Of a DNA stretch of 64,000 nt, positions 44,359 to 58,818 are shown one piece after another. The notes under the pieces were generated by a model. The model worked only from the letters and a program-made list of their open reading frames with translations. It was not told where the DNA came from and searched no databases. The DNA is taken from NCBI RefSeq assembly GCF_037975245.1, contig NC_092569.1, forward strand, positions 33,069,668 to 33,133,667, written 5' to 3'. A program made the position numbers and the translations under genes. Each line of letters opens with the position of its first letter. Position 1 is the stretch's first letter. The DNA comes from Apostichopus japonicus (lineage: Eukaryota; Echinodermata; Holothuroidea; Aspidochirotida; Stichopodidae).

Positions 44359-44556
44359 ATCAGAAATCAAAGTGAACATGTCCATTTTTCTTTTCGTGTT
44401 TTCAATTCCAACCCTCACCTAGCCCCCCCTCCCCCCAAAAAAAATAGTTTGTCAGAAATTAACAATTGCGTGAAAGTGGTTTCTAGGACCACACACCTAC
44501 ATATTATATCATACATCGATGGAAGTGTAAAGATTCAATGTAACATACACTTGAAA

Positions 44557-45074
<518 letters not shown>

Positions 45075-46069
45075 GGAAGCAGGACACTTCGCCCAACAAC
45101 CATTTCGCCCAACTGCCATTTCGCCCAACCTTACCATTTCGCCCAACCAGCCTGGTCATTTCGCCCAACCAGCCTGGTCATTTCGCCCAACCAGCCTGGT
45201 CATTTCGCCCAACCAGCCTGGTCATCTCGCCCAACCAGCCTGGTCATTTCGCCCAACCAGCCTGGTCATTTCGCCCAACCTGATTAAATATGATACTTGA
45301 AAAGTAAACGTTCGGGAATTGTTAAAGTTACAGGATACGAACCGAATATTAAGGAAACTTGAGGACCGATCAGTGTGTTGGGGGTTAGGTTTGATAGTAA
45401 ACGTTCGAATATTAAGGAATATTAAGGAAACTTGAAGTCCTTTTCTTTGTATAACTTTAGTAAGGAAACGTTACAGAATACGGACCGAATATTAAGGAAT
45501 CTTGAGGATGGATCAGTGTTTTAGGGGTTAGGTTTGATAGTAAACGGTCGGGAATTGTTAACGTTACGGGATACGAACCGAGTATTAAGGAAACTTGAAG
45601 TCGTGGTTAAATTGATTAGGCCTACATATGTGATTACATATGTGGTTACATTGATAAATATTACGGACGGGTTTTATATATATATTGTTTTTCACTTAAC
45701 GTTCCGGAATTGTTAGTCAGTAGGATGGACCAGTATTTTAGGGGTTAGGGTTAGGGGATCGATATCGAGCGGACCTCACTTTATTTACCTATTGCGAAGT
45801 AACCTTACCCAAAATAAATCAAATTGAACTGGTGGAATAGAAAAAGTAATATTATTCTGACTGAATATTAGTAAAAATAAGGTTGGGCGAAATGACCAAC
45901 ACGGTTGGGCGAAATGACCAACACGGTTGGGCGAAATGACCAACACGGTTGGGCGAACTGACCATGCTGGTTGGGCGAAATGACCAACGCGGTTGGGCGA
46001 AATGACCAGGCTGGTTGGGCGAAATGGCACTTGGGCGAAATGGTTGTTGGGCGAAGTGACTCGCAAGCT
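45075..46069. mobile_element. Foldback element family 3 inserted in (TA)n
   Basis: The left end (45075-45280) has tandem 22-bp units CATTTCGCCCAACCAGCCTG. The right end (45881-46069) has the reverse complement (GGTTGGGCGAAATGACCA units). The outermost blocks, ACACTTCGCCCAACAACC and its complement, match as terminal inverted repeats. The centre holds three or four imperfect direct repeats containing GTAAACG and GAATATTAAGGAA. It is absent after gene A. No coding region. Confidence 0.78.
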
Positions 46070-46088
46070 ATATATATATATATACACC

Positions 46089-46156
<68 letters not shown>
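46069..46156. repeat. (TA)n microsatellite right of foldback element 3
   Basis: A TA tract with a CACCGTATATA interruption like that on the left side of the element. Confidence 0.9.
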
Positions 46157-46164
<8 letters not shown>

Positions 46165-46478
46165 TTATGTTAATGCAATGGAGGTAAACGACAAAGGCAA
46201 ATGAATATATATAAATGAAAATCGTAATTCCAACTCATATATATATATATAGGAATAACGGAAAAACTGTTAAACAACTATGCTGCATTTAGAGAAAGGC
46301 TGGATCTCGAGTGAGATACAATAATTGAATTAGGTAAGTGATTGGAAGTAAAACAGCCAATGTTTGGTTTTTGCAGAGCTTTCGAGCAAAACTAGCTCTT
46401 CTTCAGTGCATGATCACCGAAAGTGACAAGGAGTAGCAGGAATTGAAACTGTTTTGTAGAGAAGATGTCGGCATGGTA

Positions 46479-46529
<51 letters not shown>

Positions 46530-46594
46530 TATAAATTTTTAATATTTATAAATATATATAAATATATATAAATATATATAAATATATAAATATA

Positions 46595-49365
46595 GCAGTT
46601 TACGGCGTATGGCACTTAATGATGGTGAGATTGGGCATGCTTCTGGTAAGCCAACCGACGGTACTGGGGCCTTGAAACAATAAGCCCTTTTGGCCCACTG
46701 GACAAAACTATGGCCTTTCTCGACAAGAGGATATTGGCGCTTTCGGCACCTTAAACCTGTAGCACTTTCTACGCCTCGCAACCACGACGAGCCGGTTTCC
46801 AGACGGATAGGACCATCTTCCTTTACTAAGCCTATTCTAGCCTATACTGATAGTATAAGTAAGGGTTTTTATGCCTAGTCAGACTCTTCACCCTCTCCGC
46901 ATTCTTATCATTCAATTCGTCATTCTTCTAACAAACTGAAACAACACGGAAGAGCAAAGAAACGGAATTGCTCAATATATATTGTTCATTAATGTTATTA
47001 GTCACCAATAACTCTCAACAAGAATGGTTCTCCTTATTATCACAGTGCTTTGAATCATGGATGTGTTATACCGTGGTTCAACCACGCAATCTGTCAGTTT
47101 ATATGTGTACCTTTCCTATATCTAACTGTTGATGAAAGTCACTGGTTTGTGGAGGTAGTACACAAGAACTAACGCGATATCGTCGCCTCATGCTATTGGA
47201 TGTTTTGTTCGAATTAATTGCAAATATATATGCTATGCACAGACATTACATGAACAATCTGATGTCGCGTTGTTTCGAAGAAGTTCATCAAGTCTAAATT
47301 CCCCTTTGTCCGCTTAGGTTACCCGGACAACTTCCCCCCCCCCCCGGACGAATTTCCCCCGGACGATTACCCCTTGGACGATTCCCCCCCCCCGGACAAT
47401 TCCCACCCGAACAATTCCCAATTCTGACAATTGCCCCCCCCCCCGGACAATTCCCACCCGGACAATTGCCAAACTTGACAATTGCCCACCGGAGAATTCC
47501 CACTCCGGACAATTCCCAACCATGACAATTGCCGCCGGACAATTCCCCCCCCCCCGGACAATTCCCACCGGACAATTGCCAAACTTGACAATTGCCCACC
47601 GGAGAATTCCCACTCCGGACAATTCCCAACCATGACAATTGCCGCCGCACAATTTCCCCTGGACAATCCCCCTCCTCGGAAATATCGACGATTGATTGAC
47701 AGCCGATCTAGGCGGGTTTAAACTATTAGTCCAGTAAGAATGGGGGTTTACCAAGAACTAACTGCAAGAGGAGATTTCTTTTTTACATATTGTTGTTGCT
47801 TCCCCACTGAAGCATTTAAAGATATTGTTCGAAGCCCCGTCCACTCATGAATATTAATGAGATTGTCACCACAAACAATAGGGACCATATACTCACTATG
47901 GGTAATCCACCACCTAAGTATGGGAATAATGAAACCTTGCGTCATTGACTTTTCAACGAAATTACATTTGGCCCGCCCCTCATGAATATTAATGAGATAC
48001 GATAAGGTATCAAGCTACACATGTACCCCACCTCCTAGCAATGCCACGAAACAAGTAAGAACAAAATCGGCCATTCGGTTACCGAGATACGGAGTCCGTC
48101 CGTTTATGAATATTAATGAGATTGGCACCAAAACAATAGGAAAATTTACTCACTATGGGTAACCTACCCACCAAGTATGATAACGATCGGATCTTGCATC
48201 ATTCAGTTATCGTGATTACAATCCGGCGTCACAGTAACACACTCACATGCGTGAATGCATAGATTCCTATTGCCTCTGGCAAGGAATAAAAAAGCGTCAA
48301 AGAAAAGTCTACCCGGAAACAAATGCACCTATAGTGCGCGCGAAGTGCGCAGAAAATGTTAAGGTTAACTAGCTAACATGCATGTGGAAGGAGTAAATAA
48401 TTCTCACAGCATCGATGAAGCTAGGAGGCGCGAAGCGCGCCAAATCTATTTTTTCACAAATGTACTAAGTTGACGCCCAAAATATTTTCATTGTGTCAGT
48501 GTAGCTAATAGTATACACAATGCACGCGAAACAAAAAAGTGTTTTTGGTACTTTGTCTCCTAAAATACAGTCCTTTTTGCTTTTCAATTCAGCGGTGTTT
48601 GTATGTTTTACTACATTGCAAAATGATTACATTGTCAGAGTGACAGGACGAAAGTGGTAATTCAGATACCTTTGTAAGTAGACCAAAGTAAACAAATATC
48701 CCACAACTTCATGTTGAAAAATTAAGCGAAAGTCACTCTTTACAGGGCAGACATGGTTTACACACAGAAAACGGAAATAAATAAATATATCATTAATACA
48801 CGAGAATCTCGCACAAAGATAAGAGTTGTTCGTATCTTTAACTTCGCGATTATTTTTTTCTCCGGTGAGTTGGGGCTGTTAGTTTTGCTGATATAAAATA
48901 ACATAGTACGCACATACACTTTTATTGGTAACTAGCGTTATAAAATCGTCCCAATTGGTTGCTCCCGAATTGACAATTATCTGTGGGCCAATTGTCCGGG
49001 GGAAAATAATCCTGGGGGGGGGTCCAGGGGGAATTGTCCTGGAGGGTAATTGTCCGGGGGGTAATTGTCTGGTGGGGAGTCGACGGGGTGGGAATTGTCC
49101 AGGGGGAGTTTTCTGGAAAAATTGAAAAATTTCGGTCAAAATTGACCTTTAATCAGTCATATTTACCACGTTTTCGTTGCCACGTTGAAAAATTGTATCT
49201 TGCGATCCTTATACTCCACCATACAAAACTTCGTATGATTTTGAATACTCTAAAAGTCTAAATAAATGCCTAATAGATCTACCGTACAACGTTCGCCAGC
49301 TTCAATTCGGTTTATATATGTACTAATTTTGCTATTGGGTGGGTTGACCCTGTTCACTAGCTGAA
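46595..49365. repeat. Segmental duplication D, copy 2 (downstream of gene B)
   Basis: The counterpart of 17733-20375, including the GC-richer 200-bp block (46595-46795) and foldback family 2. Confidence 0.85.
47323..49110. mobile_element. Foldback element family 2, copy 2 (expanded left arm)
   Basis: Same structure as 18468-20138. In the left array a stretch of about 110 bp (CCGGACAATTGCC to CCGCCG units) is present twice in tandem, whereas copy 1 has it once, so the array has grown since duplication. Confidence 0.7.
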
Positions 49366-49377
49366 ATAAGTTTATAT

Positions 49378-50262
49378 TAGGGGCGTAGCCAGGGAGGGAG
49401 GGGGGGCAGTGGGAGCAACTGTTCCTCCCTTTCAGTGTCAAAAAAATGTTAAAAACTGTTGTTTTTTGGCATGGTATTTTGTCAGTGCTCTTTTGATCTT
49501 GATACTCGTCAGCTCCGTTAACTCGATTATAATCGTAGTAACATTCAGGCCTACTGATTCACCTACTTGGTTAGACAGATTCAATAGCTAAATTTAGCCT
49601 AAAGCCTATTACCAGCCTACAGTTGGCTACTGCGTAATAAAATACATATAGCCTACCTAACCGCACTCGGTGGAGAGTCACGAACCGTATGCACAACGAC
49701 GACGACAACAACGTGCGTTCTCATCCTTTATGATGCGTCATAAGTTGTTGCACGAACAGCATGTTATGAAGCTAAGCTAAAATCGTACGTGATACGCGCT
49801 TCCTATAAATAATTATTACACTGCTAAATGTGAAATTTAAATTGTCCATCAGTTAAGTTCATCAAATGAATTTAAGTCCAGACATTGGACAATAAACATG
49901 AATCATCCTACTGGAAACATTGTAAAAGAGCACTATGTTTGTCTTTCTGATAATATGTAAAAGAACATGTAAGAGAATAATTCAAACCGGAAACAAAATC
50001 GCTGATAAAATGATATCATATGATAATGAAACTGGCAAAACATTGCACCAGACGCATCTAAGAACCTTCAATTGTTCACAAATGTCTCAAAGGGAGGGGG
50101 ACACCCCCTCCCCTCCGTATCCGCGTTGACGAGTACCAGCGGGGTGGGGGGGGGGGGCGGGTAAAAGGCAGAAGTCGGAATTTTCTGGCTTCAAAACCCA
50201 TCCAGTTGGAATTTCAGCCACTACACCCCTCCCTCCCAATCATCAGGCCTTAGCTACGTCCC
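49378..50262. mobile_element. Possible hAT-like element
   Basis: It begins AGGGGCGTAGCCAGGGAGGG and ends CTTAGCTACGTCCCTG, so the ends are imperfect inverted repeats, and GGAGGG tracts lie just inside both. I see no target duplication, and no transposase frame is visible. Confidence 0.4.
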
Positions 50263-52526
50263 TGGATACGAGATTAATAAAGTGTGCCGGGATATTCATA
50301 ATGGTACGAGAATGTTAGTTTGTTTACCGCTCACAATTAATTAGTGTAAATAAAATATATAGCCAATATAAAGCTAAATCATCTTTCTTTCTTATTTGTC
50401 CTCTTTTCCTTGGCGGCGGAACTTTTGTATTCCTTCAGTCTGTTGCATGATGCTTTTATCCAAACTGTCATAAAAGGCTTTTCTCTTTTTTTGGTTTTGT
50501 TTTGCAGTGGTCGGATTAAGCGCATCAAGGCTCCGGTATCAAGGTATCCGATCTATCGATGCACTGTATTGGCCTACACGCGCAGGTCTGTCTGTGTACA
50601 CTGTACATGGGCTTTCAGTATACAGCCTTTATAAGCAGACACTAACTTAACACTATCTTCGATGGGACTGGGGTTGAGAGTGAAACGAGACTGGGATTGT
50701 TTTTTGTTTTGTTGACCTTTGGTCCGTGTCCGTTTTCTTTGCACGTAAAAAGCACAAGTTGTTTGTTGTCACACAGGCTCGATTTTGGGTGACTTTTCTT
50801 AAAGTAGTAACTTCAATTGCACACTTCGGAATACATGATCTTCTTCATAGTTTTGGTACTGAGTTAAATTTATCAGGGGCGTATCCAGGATTTTCTAACC
50901 CGGGGCGCCAACTTTCTAAACGGAGCGCCACCATCGGTTGGCGCGCAGCGTACAAGAAAATTTCGGGTTTTGATACCCCCCAGATCACCGGAAATGGCAC
51001 TTCTCGGGCTTGAAATGACCAACCAAATGTACAATTTTGCCTGAGAACCAAGAATTTCCCAATAGTGTTTTTTTCATCCATAACCTTTTTGAAGATTGTC
51101 ACAAGTCACACATCCTGTTCGACCTCATTGCATCTCCTGTGGATCATTGCTTTTTGTAGGTGATTCTATACGTCGCAGCCCACAATACCCGTAAGCACCA
51201 TTTTGAAGGTTTTAAGCCCATTATTTGTTCAGAATTTGAAAATTCACAATTCTCGTGAATAAATTCACTTTAAAAAACCCATAATGTTGCACAAATATTC
51301 ATCTATAGACAACAATATAGAAAAACCTCCTTCAACCCTAACGGACCGGTCAAAATTGCACGAGTAGAGGGAAGTATGATCATGAACGGTGGTCAGGGAA
51401 TTTTAGAAAATTCAGACACAGTTAATTTATTGGTGTACAAATATTAAACCTCTTATAACGGCTACTATAAAACTTCGTTGAAGGAAATTAAAATATACCA
51501 GATATTTCCAGAACCGAACACTACGCACATCTACAGTTTTGAGGCTGTCCATCCCGGAACACCATTTTCATGCTCATTGATATGATGTGATATCTGCAGT
51601 TTGCTTTAAAAATTCGAATAATTGAAATGAGACTGTAATAAATAACTATTATCTGTTTATTGTGCAATGCTCCATCAGTGGCGTAACGATGAGCCTGGGG
51701 GGGGGGGCTCCTGGCCCAAAGGGGCCCCCTATCAGGAGGCCTAGCAACTACTGAATACTATCTAAGCGGAGCGCCACCATCGGTTGGCGCGGTGCGTACG
51801 CCGATTTTTTGCCAAAAAATACTCCTAGATCGTCGGAAAAGGCACTTCCCGTCCAAGTTGCATTTACACACTGGTTATTTTGAGATCTCATGTCTTAGGA
51901 TTCTGACTTTCAATAATCTAAGTTATGCATTATGGGTCAGTATGCAATGAACATAACTAGAGAACTGTTGGTTGGGGGAAATCATTGAAATGTCAAATGC
52001 TTAACTTTGTTTTAATTTTCCAGGGGTGGGCAAATCCCCCCCCCCCTACTGTATGGAGTATAATAAAGACTACTGTACAAATACAGTTATCAAACCTAAG
52101 CATAGGGCCCATAGGAGTTGCGCCCTACATTCTTTTCATTTCGAAAGACGCACAGTTTCAAGTTCATTAAACACTGAAGGCTTCAATTCTCTATCTGCCT
52201 TCAGTTTATAGGGAAGATCTTGGGATTTTTAATCGCTAGATATTGCTAGATATCTATACAGTACAGTGCCCTTTGGATTTTTCGGGGCCTGATCTTGGGA
52301 AATTGCAAAGTCGGGAGAGGTCACACTCCATGTTGGTCAGTGCACGACCTCTAGACGTCACTACGGAAGCATAGAAGGGACATTGCATTGACGAGTTACC
52401 AACTCGACAAAACGACAATTATGTGCAAATTGACGAGTTGACGAGATGGTAACGTGACAAAATTCAGAAAATTGACGTTTTGACGAGATAACGGATCTCG
52501 TCAATGTATCAATTTTCTGCAAATTG
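50263..52526. other. Intergenic region with hAT-like fragments
   Basis: Two fragments share CGGAGCGCCACCATCGGTTG: one near 50877-51010, starting GGGGCGTATCCAGGA, and one at 51676-51860, starting CAGTGGCGTAACGA. They appear to be related element remnants. A TTGACGAG-rich stretch lies at 52385-52510. No gene is supported. Confidence 0.45.
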
Positions 52527-54021
52527 AAAAAAAATCGACTTTTATCGAAACGTTCCAATTCTAACTACCACCGTATCCCAAAAGTTCAACCAGTTTACGT
52601 ATTTGTTTCTGTAAAATGTACAAAGACAGAGCTAGACGATTTAGGACTGCCATGGATTGCACCTTCATAGTTTAAAAGAGTAAGAATTGTATTTATTTCT
52701 TTTTATTTTATGTGCATACCAGGCATTGACGAAAAAAATTCAATTCATTTATGATTGTACTATTTTAGACCTACTCACGGAATGTGTGTGAATTGCATAA
52801 TTACGATGGAGTTTGAGTTGACGCTTGTATTGATATGATTTTGCATAACAAATACAGCCTGTACTATGATAGGCATGTCAAATTTAAGGGACACAAAATT
52901 GTTCTGGCGTCCGTACAAGGACTTGCCCGCGACACGGACGTGTATTACTTGTGTACTTAGCACTTCGTAAGTCGAATGCGGAGCATTCACATCGGTTGCA
53001 CAGATAATACAAGGACGGGCTTAAGGTGTGGGGCCTACGGTAAGTAGTGCCAGAGATCTTAGAAGCAATATGATACTATCATTACCATTATTTGAACTAC
53101 AATAAGGTGCTTTATAACATGCTAACAATTGCAAGAAACTTTGGGGACAGGGCAAGTACTTCTCCCGTGGTCCCAATGGCTACGGCCTTGTTTATATTAA
53201 CAATATCAAACATTTACAAATACATAGTAATACTGTTAGGTAAGTCTACACATTCATCTCCTTTTTCAGTAATCTTTTATTAAAGACGACAATACAGTGC
53301 CGTACGACTCACGAAACTTTGACTAGAAGTATCAATTACTGACTCAAAGTTAACTTGTTGAGGTACATATCTTTCTTTGCTAAGGAGACTATATCTAAAG
53401 AGGGAAACCTGAGTAGCAGATCACACCGTGCTGTAAAATCGAGTAGCATATCCCTATATCATATATCATAGCTATTTATTCTTTTGTCAAATTTCTTTGC
53501 CATCCCAGTTTTCACACCGCAAATCCTGTGTGAATGGGGGAGAGTGTACATTCCATCTACCCTGGCTACGCCACTGTCACCGAAATAATACTTTGGTGTA
53601 GGCATGCTGGTACTCATTTAATTATACATGCTAGAACATCACTGGCAGTTGTCATCCGTTGACTAAAACTGTTGGGAACCAACCCTCAGGACGCTCCTGA
53701 GAACTGCTGGCTAGGGATTCAATAACTGATTGAACCACCTGTAGCTACGCCTTTCAATATATAAAAGGTTTATGTCAAAGCAAAGTATGATATGAATGTA
53801 CCATATGTACCAAACGTATATAGAAGATATGGATGTAAATCCTATAGTTCATTTAAAAGTCCTCGTCCAATAAAACAGCTGACATTGTTATTCAATGAGA
53901 TGTGAGAATACTCGATCCCGCAAACAGGATGTGACGTAGGCACATTAAACAAGGAAGTATTTTTCATACAGTATACCGCTTTACAACTATTCGAAACGGC
54001 CTTAATTAGATATTTGTACTC

Positions 54022-54056
<35 letters not shown>

Positions 54057-54069
54057 TAGATAGATATAG

Positions 54070-54149
<80 letters not shown>

Positions 54150-54815
54150 ATGTACACAAATATATATTTAACGCCGTTTTCGAATTGTTTTGCAGCGTTA
54201 TACTGTATGAACAATACTTCCTTGTTGGGAGCAGGTGGTGGGTTTGGTGCACAATTAGGGCTATTTTGAGTACCACATCGTTTAGAGATGTGTCCAACAT
54301 GATGAAAAAAAAAATGGAAAAAGAAAACCCTATAGTGTGTTATTGGTGATAATGTGTAGATGCACTATATATTAGTTCATACATTTGTATGGTGTAAAGA
54401 GTCCATATAATGTTAATATTGTACACCGTAATGTATACATAGTGTATGGTATATGCTTGTTCATACGGTGTGTATAGAGTACACATAATTCATACAATGT
54501 GTATACTTTAGACTAGTTCATACAGTGCGTAAAGTGTATACTATAGTTCACATTGTGTATAATTCGTGCAGTGTGTATATTGTATATACTATATCATACC
54601 TTGAATATAGTGAATACTATTACATACGGTGTGCATAGTGTGGACTAGGTAATACCTTCCATATAGTGTAGACTAGTCAATACAGTGTCTAAAGTGTAAA
54701 CTATAGTTCACATCGGGTATAGTTTTTATAGTTTATATCGTATAGATCAGATCATACCTTGAATATAGTGTAAACCAGTTCATACAGTGTGCTTATTGTA
54801 CACTATACACTGTAT
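52527..54815. repeat. Segmental duplication Y, copy 2
   Basis: It matches 29553-31715. The hairpin at 53949-54228 has an enlarged (TA)n loop. Homology ends in the degenerate tandem repeat, where the sequence jumps to block Z. Confidence 0.85.
54025..54146. repeat. (TA)n with GATA interruption in hairpin loop
   Basis: A TA tract with a short GATA run (AGATAGATAGATATAGATA) inside the palindrome of block Y copy 2. Confidence 0.9.
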
Positions 54816-54826
54816 AATAGTAAGCC

Positions 54827-57624
54827 TCTTTGTATAAAATCAGACACAATATAAAGCTCCTAACAAGACCATTTTTAAGTAAGTTTGAAATCAAGTCAAA
54901 CTACAAGTAATACAAAGAAAATTGTTTTAAAATCTACATAAATGCCTTGTCAAAAAGTTAATTCACTCAATTTCACCACAAATTTTAAAGTTTTTTTGTT
55001 GTTGTTGGGGGGGGGGGGTTAAAGTTAAAAAATATAAGCCATATTCTGGACATAGTTTGACAAGCAAATGTACATTTTCACCAATCATGAAAATAAATAA
55101 AAGGACATAAAATAACTGCATAGGGACGTTTCAATGCGGAAACCATGTTTAACAATAAAAAAAAACCTTATTTTTATTCTGCTTGTTTGTCCTAAAATAA
55201 TTTTAATGTTTAACACTAAATGAAAATTCATTCATACACACTTTTTTTCTTTCTTAAATTCAAATTGGGATGTAATCTGTAACAGTAACATCAATGCAGG
55301 AACAAGTGAGACAAAATAATTGCAGATAGACAATTTCCACCGACAAATAAATTTCATTTTGATCGAGAACAACCTACTTTCTACAAAATCCATTTTAACA
55401 ACATTTAAATGACAATCTACAAATATTTTTCTCCAAACTTTGGAATACAACAAGCTAGTTTATCGTGTTAAGAAATTAAAGGTTTATACATATGCTAAAT
55501 ACAAATATGATAGGCGTAGTCAGCGACGTTCACCCACACCCAACCCTTTTCGCTGGCCGTCATCACACCCTCCCACCTGACTCTCACCTTCCCGTCATGT
55601 TACCATGTAACTGTTCGGTGGAGTTCTAACCTTAACGTTCGTTTGTCGTTTTAAAGTAACATATAAACTAATTCGGTAGGGCCTATACAAAAGGAAAATT
55701 TTCCTATGCCTCAAACAATATGGATAATAGACTTTAAAAAAATTAAACAAATTCATCATATCTGTTAAACTGTATCTAAATGTCGCTTTACTAGCACATG
55801 TTAGAAAAACTAGACGGTATATCATAACACTTAACAACTCCATACATGGTAATAATTCGCTTGAGCACTTTCGATTCACTCATTTGTTGAAAGATACCTA
55901 ATTAAATTCCTCCATATGATATTTTGTGGCTATCGTTTGAACGAGCAACATATTCAAGAAAAACACGACTTGTGACAATCAAATTACTGTGATAAACACA
56001 ATGAAAAATGCAGATAGAACAGTATAACGTCTCACACAGTCTAAGTCATTGCTTCCTCAAAAGCGTTATCGGCATAAAAAAAGCTAATTTGGCTATATCC
56101 CAAAATATTCGCCTTTGACCGCGTCAATCTCTTTGTAACAATGGTACATAGTGTACCACTAAGGAAGCTAATATCAAAATTCGTAATTATTTCGATTCTA
56201 TTGATTTTATTTTTCATGACTTAAGTTAAAGGTGATTTGATATTCTTGTATCAAAGGAACATATTCTTCTCCAAACCGTGATAAAGTAACTCTTGACATG
56301 ATAAACGTGTTAACGCTATAATGACAAGATGACCCGTGTGCAGACGTTGTTTTAAAAATCAAACATTTGATGGAGACAAAAATATATCAAAGAACTGTTG
56401 ACATTTCAGGAAAGAACTAAAGCGTGTCCTTTTGTTTATTCAGAGAGTTGTCTTAATTCACTTCATCTCCTGGAAATGCTATACAATATTTTTGTCTTGA
56501 CAGATAACATCATAATTTCATGACAATTAAACTCCCATATACTCGTCTGTTCTGAAATATCAGTATTCGGAATTTACCAAACAAGAAAAATGTAAATGGT
56601 TAAGTTGCTAAAGATCATTCTTACTGTAACAAGTTTAAAGCCGACGAATTGTACAACATAAGGCAAAACAATTACAGAATTGTATTTATTGAATGTCTTG
56701 GTCTGAAAGGAAGAAAACATTTCTTATTTCTTTGAAATCTTCCTCATTATTGTTTGTCCATTTTATGATAAAATTCTTTATCTCTGGCAATTGTCATCAT
56801 TATCATGTTATAAAATACAAATTTAATGTTAAGTTTTCTATTATTTTTCTATACCACATACATTTGTAGAATTCGCGTTTAACTAAGTTGTCCTATATTC
56901 TCTCGTTCATAACGTACTGCTATATTGTAATACATTTTAACTTTAAATGTTGTGAAATTTGCAAGAAACTGAAAAAAACAATTAAGACAAAAATTATCGC
57001 CGACTATGTTTTTACTATTTTACGCCTTATAGTTTAATACAACATATGCATCCCCCTCAATCTCGTGCCTTAATAATTTGAATGGAGGTTTTTATTTAGT
57101 AAGATATACAAGTCTGTGACGAAGAACTTACCTTACATTTAAAATGACACCTTTTAAATCTCAGAGTTACCATTTGCTAAGTAATGATCAAGACACGGTA
57201 ATCATATTCCAACAAGAAAAGCTAGGACGATATAAAAGATCCGTCCGTTTAATAAAGGACTGTTAAACACAAATGCGTTACATATCATGTCTGAAATGTT
57301 CTGTCAAAATATCACTTGAACAAAGAACATCTGTCTGCAATGAGCCACTAAGTTTAATTAAGGAAGCAGCCGGCTATTGCCTTTGTTCTTTTACGTTAGC
57401 TTACATATCTAATCCCGGAAAATGACATTAATCTAATGTTTCCTGGATGGAAGTGGTAATATGAAGTTCAGTTCTGTTTTTATTGACTTGCAGACTAGAT
57501 ATTAATTTCAGTAGAAGACTAACGGAACAACCACTGCCTTAAACTAAAACAAATCGGACCAGTTTGCCTAAATGTTGTTTCTTCCGATCGGACAGATTAA
57601 TTTGATCCTTCTTTTATTACGCAG
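54827..57624. repeat. Segmental duplication Z, copy 2 (upstream of gene C)
   Basis: It matches 35480-38268 closely and runs on into gene C. Confidence 0.8.
57231..57238 (+). promoter_or_regulatory. TATA-box candidate upstream of gene C
   Basis: TATAAAAG in the block shared with gene B, again about 390 bp before the first exon found. Confidence 0.35.
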
Positions 57625-57655
57625 GTTATCGTCAGTGCCGAGGTACGGTCTTCAG
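57625..57655 (+). CDS. Gene C exon 1 of those found: end of signal peptide
   Basis: This 31-nt exon (VIVSAEVRSSG) lies between ttacgcag and GTAGGT. In the same frame, upstream sequence has a TAA within about 30 bases, so the acceptor rather than read-through defines its start. Confidence 0.65.
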
Positions 57656-58309
57656 GTAGGTGTAGTAGTTATGCCATCCGACTTACCTTATTATGACAAG
57701 TAACCTCTGTGAGTTATATCAGCTATGTATTATAAAAGTTAACACTAAGTTGGCCAGCTGAATGGCTAAAACATTGGCTCTTTATAGTGTTTGCTCTAAA
57801 TGTGTGTTTTTCAATCGTGTCAACATTTCCGAACATTTATTATGAGATTGATTTTCTCTGAGTCGCGTATTTTCGGTCTCTTCACACCCTACGTGCTACA
57901 TCGATATTTTCTCAGGTACGCTTAAAAAAAATGGGATTGGACTGTCTTCATGAGTCTTTTGATCTCACTTGGATAAGACTGATAACTACGGAAGTTTGAT
58001 GAAAACTAAATTCAAGTTATTTGGTTTTTGAATATTTTATTGCCGGCTGAAAACTAATCAAAGCCAATGATTCAAAACAGTTACATCTGAGAATTCAATA
58101 ACGATTACCGTATATAATTTTAGTTGCGAAATATTCTCCTATATTGCAGTTGAGTAATAGTTGGCATTTAAACTGATGTATAACCTTAACTCTTATGTAA
58201 CGAAACTAGTTCTCTTACAATTGGCTGAGAATCTAAGGCAATACTTTCGTTAACTGAAATGATTTTTCAGTCCCAATAAAATGTTAACTTTGTTTTACTT
58301 TCCATCCAG

Positions 58310-58482
58310 GTTCTTCATACTTTGTTTTTCAACAACCTGCGTATCCGAGAGATTGCAAAGAAGTATCGAATGCATGTTCCTCTACCAACAATACATCTGG
58401 AGTGTACCTTATTAAACCAGATGGCCATCCGGAACCGTTTGAGGCTTACTGTGATAATAATCTTGATACTGGTGGTTGGATG
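58310..58482 (+). CDS. Gene C exon: first FReD, N-terminal part
   Basis: It is homologous to 10484-10656 with the same length and phases. The last codon is ATG, so the near-invariant FReD GGWT becomes GGWM. It also reads CDNNLD for CDNDLD. These changes may reflect relaxed constraint on the truncated domain. Confidence 0.82.
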
Positions 58483-58818
58483 GTATGGCCGATTACTTGT
58501 TGTTTCCTTTTCAACTTGAAATAGATATGTAAAAAAATACTTTTTTACAATTTTGCATACAGTAATATATAGCGGTGTAATAAAAATCGTTATTTCAAAT
58601 AGAATCTTGATATTTGTTATTGAAGATAGTGTTTATATCAATGATGTTATATATTTTGAACAGTGTAGTTCTTCTTCCAAGTAAACAGTAAACTTCTAGC
58701 TCACACACTATAAACTGAAGTTAGAAATATAAATTCTTATTTCTGTGTAATAATTGTTAGCAACAAATCGCATGCAGAATGGAACGTTAACATTTAACTT
58801 CTTTGATTCTCGTTGTAG

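Noticed and set aside
45733-45756. TTAGGGGTTAGGGTTAGGGG, telomere-like
   Set aside because: Only two to three imperfect units inside a foldback element, and a related single GGGGTTAGG occurs in its internal repeats. Not a telomeric array.
52020-52060. CAGGGGTGGGCAAA as an hAT start
   Set aside because: It is similar to known hAT ends, but no matching inverted end was seen within the following 500 bases.
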